A stretch of 64,000 nucleotides of DNA, taken from Rhabdobacter roseus. Its GTDB lineage: Bacteria; Bacteroidota; Bacteroidia; Cytophagales; Spirosomataceae. Positions 44,352 to 57,174 of the stretch are shown one piece after another (position 1 is the stretch's first letter; each line of letters starts with the position of its first letter). The notes beneath the pieces are model-generated. The model was not told the DNA's origin. It searched no databases and was given only the letters and a program-made list of their open reading frames with translations. Made by a program: the position numbers and the translations under genes. The stretch is from assembly GCF_014202275.1 (NCBI RefSeq), contig NZ_JACHGF010000006.1, positions 246,701 to 310,700 of the forward strand, in the 5' to 3' direction.

Positions 44352-45212
44352 ATGAAACACGTACTGCTAGGTACTTTTTTTGTGCTGGTAGCCACTACGG
44401 CCCGGTGCCAGCTCATCAGCGATTCGGTGCAGATCGACGGCCACTACCGTACTTTTCATTTCCTGAAACCCGCCGGGCCCCAAGCGGCGCTCTGCTTCGC
44501 GCTGCATGGCTCGGGCGGGAACGGGCGGGGTGTCCGGAACGGTGCCCAAAAGCTGGAAGCCATGGCTCTGCAGGAAAATATCCTGCTGGTGTACCCCGAC
44601 GGCTACCAGCGGTTCTGGAACGAGTGTCGGCGCACGGCGCAGTCGGCGGCCAACCTGGAAAATATCAACGAAGAGGCCTTTTTCCAGGCCATGATTACCT
44701 ATTTCGAGCAAAAGTACCAGACCGACCCCCGCCGCGTGGTGGCGATAGGTACTTCGGGCGGGGGCCACATGGCCTACAAGCTGGCGCTTACCCTACCCGA
44801 GAAGTTTCGGGCTATTACGGCGCTCATCGCCAGCCTGCCCGACACCAGCAACCTCGACTGCGCGGAAAAACGGGTACCGCTGCCGGTCCTGATCGTGAAC
44901 GGCACCGCCGATGGCACCAACCCCTACGAAGGCGGCGAAGTGCGCACGGGGAGCATTAGCCTGGGCTTGGTACGCTCCACCGAAAGTACCTTCCGGTACT
45001 GGTCGGAGCTGGCGGGCTACCGCGGGAAGCCCAAAAAACAATTACTCCCCGATACCGACCCGACCGACGGCAAGACCATCGAGAAGTATACGTTTCGCAA
45101 GCGTGGAAAACCCGAGGTGACGCTCCTGAAAGTGATCGGTGGCGAGCACAACTACCCCGGCGACATCGACGTGTACCTGGAAGCCTGGGCCTTTTTTAAG
45201 CGGCAATTCTAG
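44352..45212 (+). CDS. Exported poly-hydroxybutyrate-depolymerase/feruloyl-esterase-like hydrolase
   Basis: A 286-aa protein from the ATG at 44352, which gives the signal MKHVLLGTFFVLVATTARC; a GC-rich upstream extension was rejected. It is an LpqC/CE1-type alpha/beta hydrolase: oxyanion segment LHGSGGNG (His52), nucleophile Ser135 in GTSGGGHMA, acid in VNGTADGTNPY, and His in GGEHNYPG. Such enzymes cleave aromatic or acetyl esters from plant cell-wall polysaccharides, or polyesters. The gene is divergent from the cupredoxin protein gene and converges on the esterase block, with the 52-bp palindrome between them. Confidence 0.85.
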   Translation: MKHVLLGTFFVLVATTARCQLISDSVQIDGHYRTFHFLKPAGPQAALCFALHGSGGNGRGVRNGAQKLEAMALQENILLVYPDGYQRFWNECRRTAQSAANLENINEEAFFQAMITYFEQKYQTDPRRVVAIGTSGGGHMAYKLALTLPEKFRAITALIASLPDTSNLDCAEKRVPLPVLIVNGTADGTNPYEGGEVRTGSISLGLVRSTESTFRYWSELAGYRGKPKKQLLPDTDPTDGKTIEKYTFRKRGKPEVTLLKVIGGEHNYPGDIDVYLEAWAFFKRQF

Positions 45213-45235
45213 CCGCCAGGGTGGCCTTGGCTGGG

Positions 45236-45262
45236 AGGTACTTTGGATTGAGCTAAGTACCT
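45236..45262. repeat. Inverted GGTACTT pair after the depolymerase-like gene
   Basis: AGGTACTT (45236-45243) and AAGTACCT (45255-45262) are perfect 8-bp arms around an 11-nt loop, 24 bp past a stop codon. Two further motif copies follow within 35 bp. Confidence 0.6.
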
Positions 45263-45351
45263 TGGGTAGGTACCTGTGGGAAGAGGGTACTTGAAAAGGG
45301 AATGGTGCGAAACATATTTCTGGCCAGGGTTCGCTCCCTGAAAGTACCTTT

Positions 45352-45403
45352 AAGTGACTCACCCCAAGTACCCTCGGCCGAGGGTACTTGGGGTGAGTCA
45401 CTT
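45352..45403. repeat. Perfect 52-bp palindrome containing AAGTACC/GGTACTT
   Basis: Two 26-bp arms (45352-45377 and 45378-45403) are exactly complementary with no loop, so the whole element is one continuous palindrome. Each arm contains one copy of the window-wide motif. It lies between convergent genes (stop codons at 45212 and 45468) and can form a very stable RNA hairpin on either strand, so a bidirectional terminator role is likely. No T tract follows it on either strand, which is unusual for a simple terminator. Confidence 0.85.
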
Positions 45404-45467
45404 GCTAAAGAAAGGGAGAATGTGCCGTGGTAAAAGCCAGGCTAAGGTACAAAGTACCCCAGGTACC

Positions 45468-47423
<1,956 letters not shown>

Positions 47424-47491
47424 TTAGGTACCCGGCAAGATTCATCAATGAGGTTGAAAAGCACGCTAGGGTACTTTGTACTGAGTTCGGG

Positions 47492-49730
<2,239 letters not shown>

Positions 49731-49771
49731 GCGGATCAGCGTGAAAGATTGAAAATGAAAGGGTGCCTTTT

Positions 49772-50710
49772 TTAGGGCTTGCCGGGGGTGATAAACTCCT
49801 GCTCGCTGGAAAGGCTCTGGGAATCTTTGGTAGGAAAATCGGCGGGTACCGGATAGGTTACCTTGCCGGTAGCCAACCATTCCGTAACCCGGATGACGGT
49901 AGTTTGGTACCCGACGCACCGGTAGGCGGGCGGATACGTTTCGCCCTTCCAGAGGTGCCCCAGGCTGGAGTTGTACACGCGCCCCTTGCCGTAGCGAACC
50001 GTCCATTCCACGGGCCACGTTTTGTGGGTACCCGTGCTGTCATAAGCAAAGGATAGCACGGTGATGTTTTCGGCGGGTCCGCGCGGGAAGTAGTACACCT
50101 CCGTGTTGGCCGTTTGCCATTGGTCAGGGTAGTTTTGATTGATCGGATGCCGGTTGAGAATCTCAATAACCGCATTAAATCGCTCCGCGTGTCCGGTCCC
50201 TTTTCCGACTCCGGGAGGACTACGGACTATCTTTTTGTCGTCGTCAATTTCCAGGGCATAGCCTACGCTACTGGGCCGCCAGCCTAGTCCGATCATTTTG
50301 TCGTATGCTTCCCAGTGTGGAAACGCATTATTGGCCGAGTGAAGAATATACAAGCCTCCGCCCTTTTTTACGTACGCTTCCAGGGCCTCTTCGGCCTTTC
50401 GCGGCCAGCGCAAACGCGGATTTTGGATGTTGTTGGTATTTTGAATGATAACCGCATAGTTCTTGAATTCAGGCCACCAGGCGGCCCGAGCGGCGCTGTC
50501 GGTAGGAATGGTAGAAACATCCACCTTAAAACGTCCGCTTTTTTCCAGAATCCATTTGGTAACCGCGGTAGTTTGTTGCCAGTCGTGGTTGCTAAATCCA
50601 TCCACAATCAACACCTCGATCCGCTTAGCTTGCTGGTTTATCGTAAGGGTTGAATAAAATCCCGTAAGAACGATAAAAAGACAAGCGCCCAATATTGATT
50701 TCATTTTCAT
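49772..50710 (-). CDS. Exported ThuA-domain protein
   Basis: A 312-aa protein with a signal-like N-terminus (MKMKSILGACLFIVLTGFYS). The ThuA fold, a glutamine-amidotransferase-like flavodoxin fold, is marked by EVLIVDGFSNHDWQQTTAVTKWILEKSG, YVKKGGGLYILHSANNAF, and PVEWTVRYGKGRVYNSSLGHLW. ThuA-domain proteins accompany 3-keto-sugar dehydrogenases and DUF1080 hydrolases. The biochemical role is unsettled, although ThuA of Sinorhizobium is tied to trehalose oxidation. Here it is embedded in an esterase operon (gaps of 16 and 41 bp), linking the ester-removal block with sugar oxidation (inference). Confidence 0.88.
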   Translation of the reverse strand: MKMKSILGACLFIVLTGFYSTLTINQQAKRIEVLIVDGFSNHDWQQTTAVTKWILEKSGRFKVDVSTIPTDSAARAAWWPEFKNYAVIIQNTNNIQNPRLRWPRKAEEALEAYVKKGGGLYILHSANNAFPHWEAYDKMIGLGWRPSSVGYALEIDDDKKIVRSPPGVGKGTGHAERFNAVIEILNRHPINQNYPDQWQTANTEVYYFPRGPAENITVLSFAYDSTGTHKTWPVEWTVRYGKGRVYNSSLGHLWKGETYPPAYRCVGYQTTVIRVTEWLATGKVTYPVPADFPTKDSQSLSSEQEFITPGKP

Positions 50711-50726
50711 AGGCCCGATCGGGTTT

Positions 50727-51890
50727 TTATTGGAAAAGCATAGGAGTTGTTTCGGCTACGTACTTTTTGACGTTCATCCACGTATGGCCGCCGTCCGTGA
50801 TCCGGCTTTTGAAGTTCACGTTCTTCGCCTTCAGGTAGTCCATAAACTCCAGTGTACCCTGATAGAGGAAGTCATCGGAGCCCACGCTCACCCACAGCAA
50901 TTTGAATTGCTTGTTGGTGTTGGTCGGATTGGCCCCGATCTGCGGAAAGCTACGGTCCATTTCCTGCGGCGAGAGGTAGGAGCTATAGCTGCATACCCAG
51001 GCAAACTTGTCCATATTCCCGAAAGCCGCCCGCAGGGTTTGGCCACCGCCGCGGGAGAAGCCGCCAATGGCCCGGTTTTCTCGGTTAGGAATGGCGCGGT
51101 AGTTCTTCTCGACGTACGGAATGATGTTCGTGAGTAAATCCGTCTCAAAGGCTTTGGCCCGGCTTACGGCTTCGGCATCGTCCCTGACCACCGGGTCGGC
51201 GGGTTTGGGTTTGCCGGTTTGCTCGGCGATCCGGGCCGCCACGTTGCCGTAGGGCATCACCACGATCATGGGTTTGGCTTTGCCTTCGGCTAGGAGATTA
51301 TCCAGAATGAAGTTGGTTTTGCCCACCTTGAAGTAGGTTTCTTCGGTGTCGGTGGTGCCGCTGATGAGGTAAAAAACCGGGTACTTTTGGGAGGTATTTT
51401 TATCGTAGCCCGGCGGCGTGTAAATGACCACCGATCCCGTCGTGCCGGACACCGAGGGGTAATACTCGTAGGTGACGGTGCCGTGGGGTACCTCCCTCAG
51501 GGCGTGTACCAGCGGGGTGTCGCCAGGTACATCCACGAGGCTGGCTTTAAAGCGTTCGTTGGGAAAGAAGGCCACGTTGGCCGGGTCCATCACCGTCACG
51601 CCATCCACCTGAAAGCTGTACGGGTATATATCCGGCTTGATCGGCCCCACGGTTACGCTCCAGATACCCTGGGCTTCTTTGGTCATGGGCACGGCCGATG
51701 CCCCAAACTGCCCCCCGTTGAGCAGAACCTCCCGGGCGGAGGGAGCCAGGTAACGGAAGGTGACGGTTTTGTTGGCATGTACCTGCGGCGATACCACCAG
51801 CGGACCGCGGGGTGGCTGGGCTGCGGCAAACGGGCCCAAGCAGCCAAGTACCCCCGCAAACAGGAGAATCATCAAAGGTTTAGTCATCAT
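50727..51890 (-). CDS. Exported CE1-type esterase with N-terminal E-set domain
   Basis: A 387-aa protein. Signal MMTKPLMILLFAGVLGCLGPFAAA. An E-set domain (TVTFRYLAPSAREVLLNGGQFG, YPYSFQVDGVTVMDPANV) is followed by a CE1 domain with YLISGTTDTEETYF, where the usual oxyanion LHGG segment is replaced by ISGT. The nucleophile is Ser in GGFSRGGGQT and the His lies in GGHTWMNVKKYV. The altered oxyanion loop may change specificity. It is a paralogue of the 48651 gene. It starts 19 bp after the GH39 stop codon and ends 16 bp before ThuA, so it is part of one transcript. Confidence 0.88.
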   Translation of the reverse strand: MMTKPLMILLFAGVLGCLGPFAAAQPPRGPLVVSPQVHANKTVTFRYLAPSAREVLLNGGQFGASAVPMTKEAQGIWSVTVGPIKPDIYPYSFQVDGVTVMDPANVAFFPNERFKASLVDVPGDTPLVHALREVPHGTVTYEYYPSVSGTTGSVVIYTPPGYDKNTSQKYPVFYLISGTTDTEETYFKVGKTNFILDNLLAEGKAKPMIVVMPYGNVAARIAEQTGKPKPADPVVRDDAEAVSRAKAFETDLLTNIIPYVEKNYRAIPNRENRAIGGFSRGGGQTLRAAFGNMDKFAWVCSYSSYLSPQEMDRSFPQIGANPTNTNKQFKLLWVSVGSDDFLYQGTLEFMDYLKAKNVNFKSRITDGGHTWMNVKKYVAETTPMLFQ

Positions 51891-51909
51891 AGGTCGCGTT
51901 GTTTAGAAA

Positions 51910-53583
51910 TTACCAGCTAAGTTTAATCAGCGATACGGCCTGCCGGGGTAGCTCAACGGGAAGGGTCATGGTACCGTCGGTGGCCACCTTCCAGGCTGGC
52001 GACGTAAGGAGCTGCAGCTGACCAGCCCGCTCCAGTTCTTGGTACTGTTCCGTACCTACCTGTTGGGGGCTACCCATTTGTTTCCATTTCTCAAAAGAAT
52101 TGCTGAACTGTCCATCCACCCGGTAGTGATGTACCTGTACCGGGCCTGCCTCCAGTCCCTTCACGGTTAAGGCAACTGGGGAAGCGGTACCAGGTAGGTT
52201 GTCATCGTGGTAGTGCCAGAGCATCACCCACACGGAACGTCCGTTTTTACTGGCCATCGCCTGCACGTCCGCCTCGGCCCGTACCCCTTTGGCAATAATA
52301 TCGGAAGCGTTCAATCCGCTGGTGGAACGGACCGCCACCCGTTGGCCGGACATCATACCGAACATCCGGAATACGTTTAGTACGGGTTTGTTTACCCCGT
52401 GGGTGGCCAGGTCGCGGAAGCCCGCAAACCAGGGCTGGTCTTCAAACTCAAACGACCAGCTTACGGCCCCTTGCAGGTTTACCTGATACTGATCCATCAG
52501 CTCGTAGATGCGGGCAAAGGAAGCCGCCGTGTAGCTGGAGTACATTGTGCCGTTTCGGTACCCGTATTTCGGCTCCCGGGTTTCGGAGCAGGCCGCGCAG
52601 CCTTCTGGGTCGCATTCGCCGATGATGATGGGAATGTTTTTTAACTCGGAAAAGGAATTGACCGCTTCAAACGCCCGCTGAATGTCTTTTAGCTGAGCCC
52701 CCATATTCATGCGGATGTGTCCGTCTACCAGTTCCGGACTCCCCTTGGCGTGAAAGCCGATGTATTGCAGGGGCGTACCGGTTTTGCCGGTGGCGTAGTT
52801 TTTACCGCGCAGGCAATGCTCGATGAAGCGGGTCAGGTAGTTATAGGCCTTTTCGCTGCGCGGGCTGGTGGTATGTGGCCCGCCGATGATGCATTCGGGG
52901 CAGGCCCGTTTCAGGCCGTCGGCGGCATAGTCGTAGAGTTTACAATACTCTTCAAAGGTACCTGACCAGTAGGCAATATCCGGCTCGTTCCATACTTCCC
53001 ACAGCCAGGTACTTACTTCTGCTTTCCCGTAGCGCTCCACGGAATGCTTCGCCCACTGGTATACCAGCTCACGCCATTTGGAATAGTCTTTGGGCGGGTA
53101 GGTCCAGCCCGTCCACAGGTTGCCGCCCTGGCTCCAGCTATGCGCGTAGGGGTCGGGTTTAGAAGAGAGCGCTTCCGGCATAAAACCGATTTCCATCAGC
53201 GGCTTCATGCCCCGCTGGATGTACGTATCAAGGATGCTGTCCACGACCGTCCAGTTGTACACGGGATTGCCCTTGGCATCTTCTGAATAGGCATCCGTAA
53301 AGCCCCACTTGAGGTCCGGGCCCGGACTCGTGCCTTTGGAAGTAAGTAGGTTGTGGGCTCTTACGTAGACCGGCACGGGACTTAATTGTTGCAGCTCGGT
53401 CAGGAGTTTCTGTCCGTCCGGCCGGGTGGTGTAGTTGGGCTCATCGTACCCGAAGTACGCCCAGAAGGGTTTCATGGCACCGACGGGCGTGGAAGCATCC
53501 ACCTGGATGGCCACGGGTACTTGCTGGGCGTGGCAAACGCCGAAACCAAGCAGCAGACAAACCCGTAAGAAAGAGTACTTCAT
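51910..53583 (-). CDS. GH39-like glycosidase (beta-xylosidase family)
   Basis: A 557-aa protein from the ATG at 53583; ten upstream residues were rejected. Signal MKYSFLRVCLLLGFGVCHA. The (beta/alpha)8 domain spans about residues 30-410, with the acid/base Glu200 in WLWEVWNEPDIAYW and a probable nucleophile Glu323 in IIIGECDPEGCA. A beta-sandwich domain closes the protein. The family contains beta-xylosidases, alpha-L-iduronidases and arabinopyranosidases; the exact sugar cannot be read from sequence. The nucleophile region contains extra Cys residues (GECDPEGCAACSE), which is unusual. The gene is the head or second gene of the esterase operon. Confidence 0.82.
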   Translation of the reverse strand: MKYSFLRVCLLLGFGVCHAQQVPVAIQVDASTPVGAMKPFWAYFGYDEPNYTTRPDGQKLLTELQQLSPVPVYVRAHNLLTSKGTSPGPDLKWGFTDAYSEDAKGNPVYNWTVVDSILDTYIQRGMKPLMEIGFMPEALSSKPDPYAHSWSQGGNLWTGWTYPPKDYSKWRELVYQWAKHSVERYGKAEVSTWLWEVWNEPDIAYWSGTFEEYCKLYDYAADGLKRACPECIIGGPHTTSPRSEKAYNYLTRFIEHCLRGKNYATGKTGTPLQYIGFHAKGSPELVDGHIRMNMGAQLKDIQRAFEAVNSFSELKNIPIIIGECDPEGCAACSETREPKYGYRNGTMYSSYTAASFARIYELMDQYQVNLQGAVSWSFEFEDQPWFAGFRDLATHGVNKPVLNVFRMFGMMSGQRVAVRSTSGLNASDIIAKGVRAEADVQAMASKNGRSVWVMLWHYHDDNLPGTASPVALTVKGLEAGPVQVHHYRVDGQFSNSFEKWKQMGSPQQVGTEQYQELERAGQLQLLTSPAWKVATDGTMTLPVELPRQAVSLIKLSW

Positions 53584-53663
53584 GGTGGATGTTATTTGAT
53601 GAAAGATACACATGCTGGGAATAAACTACCCATAAACCGAAGGTACTTTCTGGCTGCTTCTTT

Positions 53664-54173
53664 TTATTCAAGCGGCCCGATCAGCTCCACAAAGGTTCCG
53701 TCCGGATCTTGCACCAATACAAAATGTACATCTTTGTTGAGCGGGGTGGGGGTAGTGCCCAGAAAAACGACCTTTTGTTGCTTTAACCGTTCTATGATGG
53801 GCTTCAGAGATTTTACCTGAATGGTAATGTACTGCATGCCGGTATCATCCTGAATGTTTTTCTGTGCAGGATGCGTGGCTTTTTTTCCGAAGCTCATCAG
53901 TTTCCATTCATTGGCCTCCGGGCTGTTTTCCAGCTTTAATACCGTCACCGCAACGGCTACCCCGTCGGTAAGGCCGGAGCGTTTACCAAACTCATCGTTA
54001 ATGGTAAAACTGCCGGTTTTTACCATACCAATACCATTGACGTAAAAAGCGAGGGAGCGGTCTATGTCCGAGACAACCACGCCGACACCGATTAGTTTAC
54101 TGCTGAAATTGGATTGTGCCTGTACCGCATAATGCATCAGTACGATACCTAGTAGGAGAGAAATTCGGAGCAT
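53664..54173 (-). CDS. Exported VOC-fold (glyoxalase-like) protein
   Basis: A 169-aa protein with signal MLRISLLLGIVLMHYAVQAQ, followed by a VOC metal-binding fold: KLIGVGVVVSDIDRSLAFYVNGIGM, MQYITIQVKSLKPIIERLKQQKV, and VHFVLVQDPDGTFVELIGPLE. The terminal Glu of FVEL is the usual metal ligand. Most glyoxalase-fold proteins are cytoplasmic, so an exported one in a polysaccharide locus is notable. It may bind or isomerise an oxidised sugar product. It sits between the GH95 and GH39 genes with gaps of 62 and 80 bp. Confidence 0.85.
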   Translation of the reverse strand: MLRISLLLGIVLMHYAVQAQSNFSSKLIGVGVVVSDIDRSLAFYVNGIGMVKTGSFTINDEFGKRSGLTDGVAVAVTVLKLENSPEANEWKLMSFGKKATHPAQKNIQDDTGMQYITIQVKSLKPIIERLKQQKVVFLGTTPTPLNKDVHFVLVQDPDGTFVELIGPLE

Positions 54174-54235
54174 ACGTTTTTGTGAAATTTTAAATGGAAT
54201 TTTCTTTTTCTTGCTGATTGTACGAGGCCCGTCCG

Positions 54236-56701
54236 TTACCGGGCCACGAGGGTATACACCTGTCCTTTCTGCGTAGGGATATCATACAGGAGGGTTTCTT
54301 TTAACGCCATGGCTGACACCTGGGCTTGGCTGGAAATCACAGGCGTTGGGGTAGCTTCGGTGAAAAAAAACGGATTGGGATTTTGCCCGCTGGCCTTTTT
54401 CAAGGTACCTCCTTTGCTCAGTTGCAAGGCATTCGGAACCCGCAGGCGCAGGTTCCCGCCGAGGGCTGATTTGATAGCTACCTTGACCAGCTTACCCGCT
54501 TTCCATTCCATATGTACTACCTCGAAGCCACCCAGCGCTCGTAGGCCACCGATCTGCCCCGTTTCTTTCCAGACATCGGGTAGGGCGGGCAGGAGGTGCA
54601 CGGAACCATCGGCACTTTGCAGGAGCATTTCGGTGATGCCCGAGGTGCAGCCAAAGTTGCCGTCGATCTGGAAGGGAGGATGGGCGTCAAACAGATTGTT
54701 GTAGGAGCCACCTCCTTCGGGATTCGCTCTTACCGGCGAGAGTTGATTTTGGATGAGGGCAAAGGCGTGATTCCCGTCTTGCATGCGGGCCCACCAGTTT
54801 ACTTTCCAGCCCATGCTCCAGCCGGTCGAGACATCGCCCCGGTGCAGGAGGGTCGTTCGGGCCGCGCTGAAGAGTTCAGGGGTGCGGTAGGCAGAAACTT
54901 GTGCCGAAGGAAACAAGCCATACAGATGCGACACGTGTCGGTGATGATCATTCGGGTCATCTACATCATCGAGCCACTCCTGCAACTGGCCGTACTGCCC
55001 GATGTGCATGGGAGCCAGTCGGTTTCGCATTTGTTTTAGCGTATCGGAAAAAGCAGCATCCTTTTTCAGGATCGCTGCGGCCCGTATTACGGTACTAAAC
55101 ACGTCGAAGACGATCTGGTTGTCCATCGTGGTACCGGCGTCCAACGAAGAACCTCCGTGGGCCTGGGGCGCGTTTTCCGGCGATGAGCCCGGATTGACCA
55201 CCAGCCAGGGGTAGTTGCGATGCTGCACCAGGAAATCCACGTAAAACTGCGCCGCCCCTTTGAGTACGGGATAGATGGTGGCTAAATAGGCCGCATCTCC
55301 ACCGTAGAGGTAGTGTTCCCAGAGATGTTGGCTGGTCCAGCCGCCTCCGGCCGTCCACATGCCCCAGAAAGCGCCGTCAATGGCACCCGTAGCCCGCCAG
55401 ATGTCGGTATTGTGGTGGGCCATCCAGCCCCTTGCTCCGTACATGACGCGAGCCGTTTCCTGACCCGTTTCCGAGAGTTCCTGCACCATGCGCAAAAATG
55501 GCTCGTGCAGTTCGGCCAGATTGGCTTTTTCGGCGGGCCAGTAGTTCATCTGGGCGTTGATGTTGATGGTGTACTTGCTATCCCAAGGCGGCCTCATCCG
55601 GTGATTCCAAATACCCTGGAGGTTGGCGGGCTGGCCGCCGGGCTGGGAGGAAGAAATCAGCAGGTAGCGTCCGTACTGGTAGTAGAGGGTTACCAGCTGG
55701 GGGTCATTTGCTGTACGGAAATTGCGCAGGCGCTCGTCGGTAGGTAGTTTGGCCGCTTCGGTGGTACCCAGGTCCAGCTGGACCCGGTTGAAATAGCGCT
55801 GGTACGCCGCGACGTGTGGATTTAGAATGTCCCGGAAGGATTTCTTAGCGGCTTTGTCCAGGTAGGTAGCGGCCCGTGCCTGCTCGTCACCGCTTACATC
55901 CTGGTAATGGTTGAAATTAGTAGCAATGGAAATATAGATGGTGGCGGTGTTGGCTCCGCTTACGGTGAGGGTAGTATCTCCGGCCACCAAGCGCCCTCCC
56001 TCCGTTTTGATACGGGCAATGCCTTTGAATTTCACCAGACCTTTTACTCCTTCGTGGTCAGATGTATTCCCGGCTATGGTTAGTTCGTGAGGGGTGTTGG
56101 TTTTTGCCAGCGCGTTTGGATGGGGCGTAGCCAACGAAGCCGTAAACGACAGGCTGCCCGGTTGGCTGGCCGTTAGGTGTACGACCACGACCCGGTCGGG
56201 GAAAGATGCCAGGACCTCCCGGCTGTAGGTTACCCCCTTGGCGGTATAGGTCGTTTTGGCAACCGCCCGCTCAATATCCAGTTCGCGGTAGTAGTTGGTA
56301 TAGGCCTCGTGCCCGTCGAAGGTGAGCCGGAGGCTACCTACCGGCTGAAACATCTGCCCGTGCGATTTTTTGGAGATGACGGTTTGGTTGGCCAGTTTTT
56401 CGGCCTCCTTTTGTTTTCCTTCAAAAATCAACCGGCGGATTTCGGGTAGCGATGCCAACGCCGCCGGATTGTCGTTCCGATTCGGACTACCAGACCATAC
56501 CGTGTGCTCGTTGAGTTGGATGATTTCTTTTTCTACATTCCCGTAGACCATCGCCCCGAGCCGACCATTGCCTACGGGCAGGGCATTCTCCCAGGTAGCC
56601 CCCGAGGGTTTGTCGTACCAAAGTTTTAGTGGGGAGGTAGTTTGAGAAAAACCAACGGTAGATAAGGCAATCGTTACTAAAAAGCAATAAAGTAGTTTCA
56701 T
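54236..56701 (-). CDS. GH95 family glycosidase (alpha-L-fucosidase/alpha-L-galactosidase)
   Basis: An 821-aa protein from the ATG at 56701, which gives signal MKLLYCFLVTIALSTVGFSQ. The N-terminal beta-sandwich has WENALPVGNGRLGAMVYGNVEKE and LNEHTVWSGSP, the diagnostic opening of GH95. The (alpha/alpha)6 barrel follows with NLQGIWNHRMRPPWDSKYTININAQMNYWPAEKANL and GMWTAGGGWTSQHLWEHYLYGGD, then NPEGGGSYNNLFDAHPPFQIDGNFG near the end. Family members are inverting alpha-1,2-L-fucosidases or alpha-L-galactosidases of plant glycans, including rhamnogalacturonan II. It heads an operon of about eight genes, with a 473-bp untranslated region upstream. Confidence 0.93.
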   Translation of the reverse strand: MKLLYCFLVTIALSTVGFSQTTSPLKLWYDKPSGATWENALPVGNGRLGAMVYGNVEKEIIQLNEHTVWSGSPNRNDNPAALASLPEIRRLIFEGKQKEAEKLANQTVISKKSHGQMFQPVGSLRLTFDGHEAYTNYYRELDIERAVAKTTYTAKGVTYSREVLASFPDRVVVVHLTASQPGSLSFTASLATPHPNALAKTNTPHELTIAGNTSDHEGVKGLVKFKGIARIKTEGGRLVAGDTTLTVSGANTATIYISIATNFNHYQDVSGDEQARAATYLDKAAKKSFRDILNPHVAAYQRYFNRVQLDLGTTEAAKLPTDERLRNFRTANDPQLVTLYYQYGRYLLISSSQPGGQPANLQGIWNHRMRPPWDSKYTININAQMNYWPAEKANLAELHEPFLRMVQELSETGQETARVMYGARGWMAHHNTDIWRATGAIDGAFWGMWTAGGGWTSQHLWEHYLYGGDAAYLATIYPVLKGAAQFYVDFLVQHRNYPWLVVNPGSSPENAPQAHGGSSLDAGTTMDNQIVFDVFSTVIRAAAILKKDAAFSDTLKQMRNRLAPMHIGQYGQLQEWLDDVDDPNDHHRHVSHLYGLFPSAQVSAYRTPELFSAARTTLLHRGDVSTGWSMGWKVNWWARMQDGNHAFALIQNQLSPVRANPEGGGSYNNLFDAHPPFQIDGNFGCTSGITEMLLQSADGSVHLLPALPDVWKETGQIGGLRALGGFEVVHMEWKAGKLVKVAIKSALGGNLRLRVPNALQLSKGGTLKKASGQNPNPFFFTEATPTPVISSQAQVSAMALKETLLYDIPTQKGQVYTLVAR

Positions 56702-57174
56702 AGGTTGAAGGTAGATTGTTACGCTTTGTGATGGCTCCCACCCACACATTGTTTATACTGACAATCCGAGGTAAGTTACACCGGTGACTAAACCCTGCTC
56801 CTATACGTCGAATAGCGAAAAGGCCGCAGGGTACTTTAAATTTATGCACACAGCAGGTACCTGGCCACTTTGGATACAGGTACCTTCCCGTGCCAGAGAT
56901 AAAATGTGATTCTTCCCCGATCCTACTTTTCTATTTCAGAAAAAATAACCGGTTGCCAGGATCAGGCGGCTTGGAGGTACCTTGAAGCCTTCCATCTCGT
57001 TACTTTCAAAAATCTTCGAATGCAGTGTACAGGTACCTTTCAAATACCCGTATGAGATTTACAAAAAGTGTAACGTGTTTGAGCTTGACCCGTATTCGGG
57101 GAACGCCTAAGGAGCGAACTCTTTGCGGATTATAAAACCGCGAAACCCTGAGAACCGAACTTCTCTCTTTTCCC
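56702..57174. other. Intergenic stretch rich in GTAC motifs
   Basis: These 473 bp lie between the GH95 start and the GH140-like stop. No coding frame is credible. Copies of the motif occur near 56829, 56854, 56879, 56976 and 57030. The promoter of the esterase operon should lie in the 56702-56800 part, but no good TTTG-N19-TAnnTTTG match was found. Confidence 0.5.

Noticed and set aside
57040..57170. tRNA-like folding region
   Set aside because: No acceptor stem, anticodon loop or T-arm sequence could be aligned.
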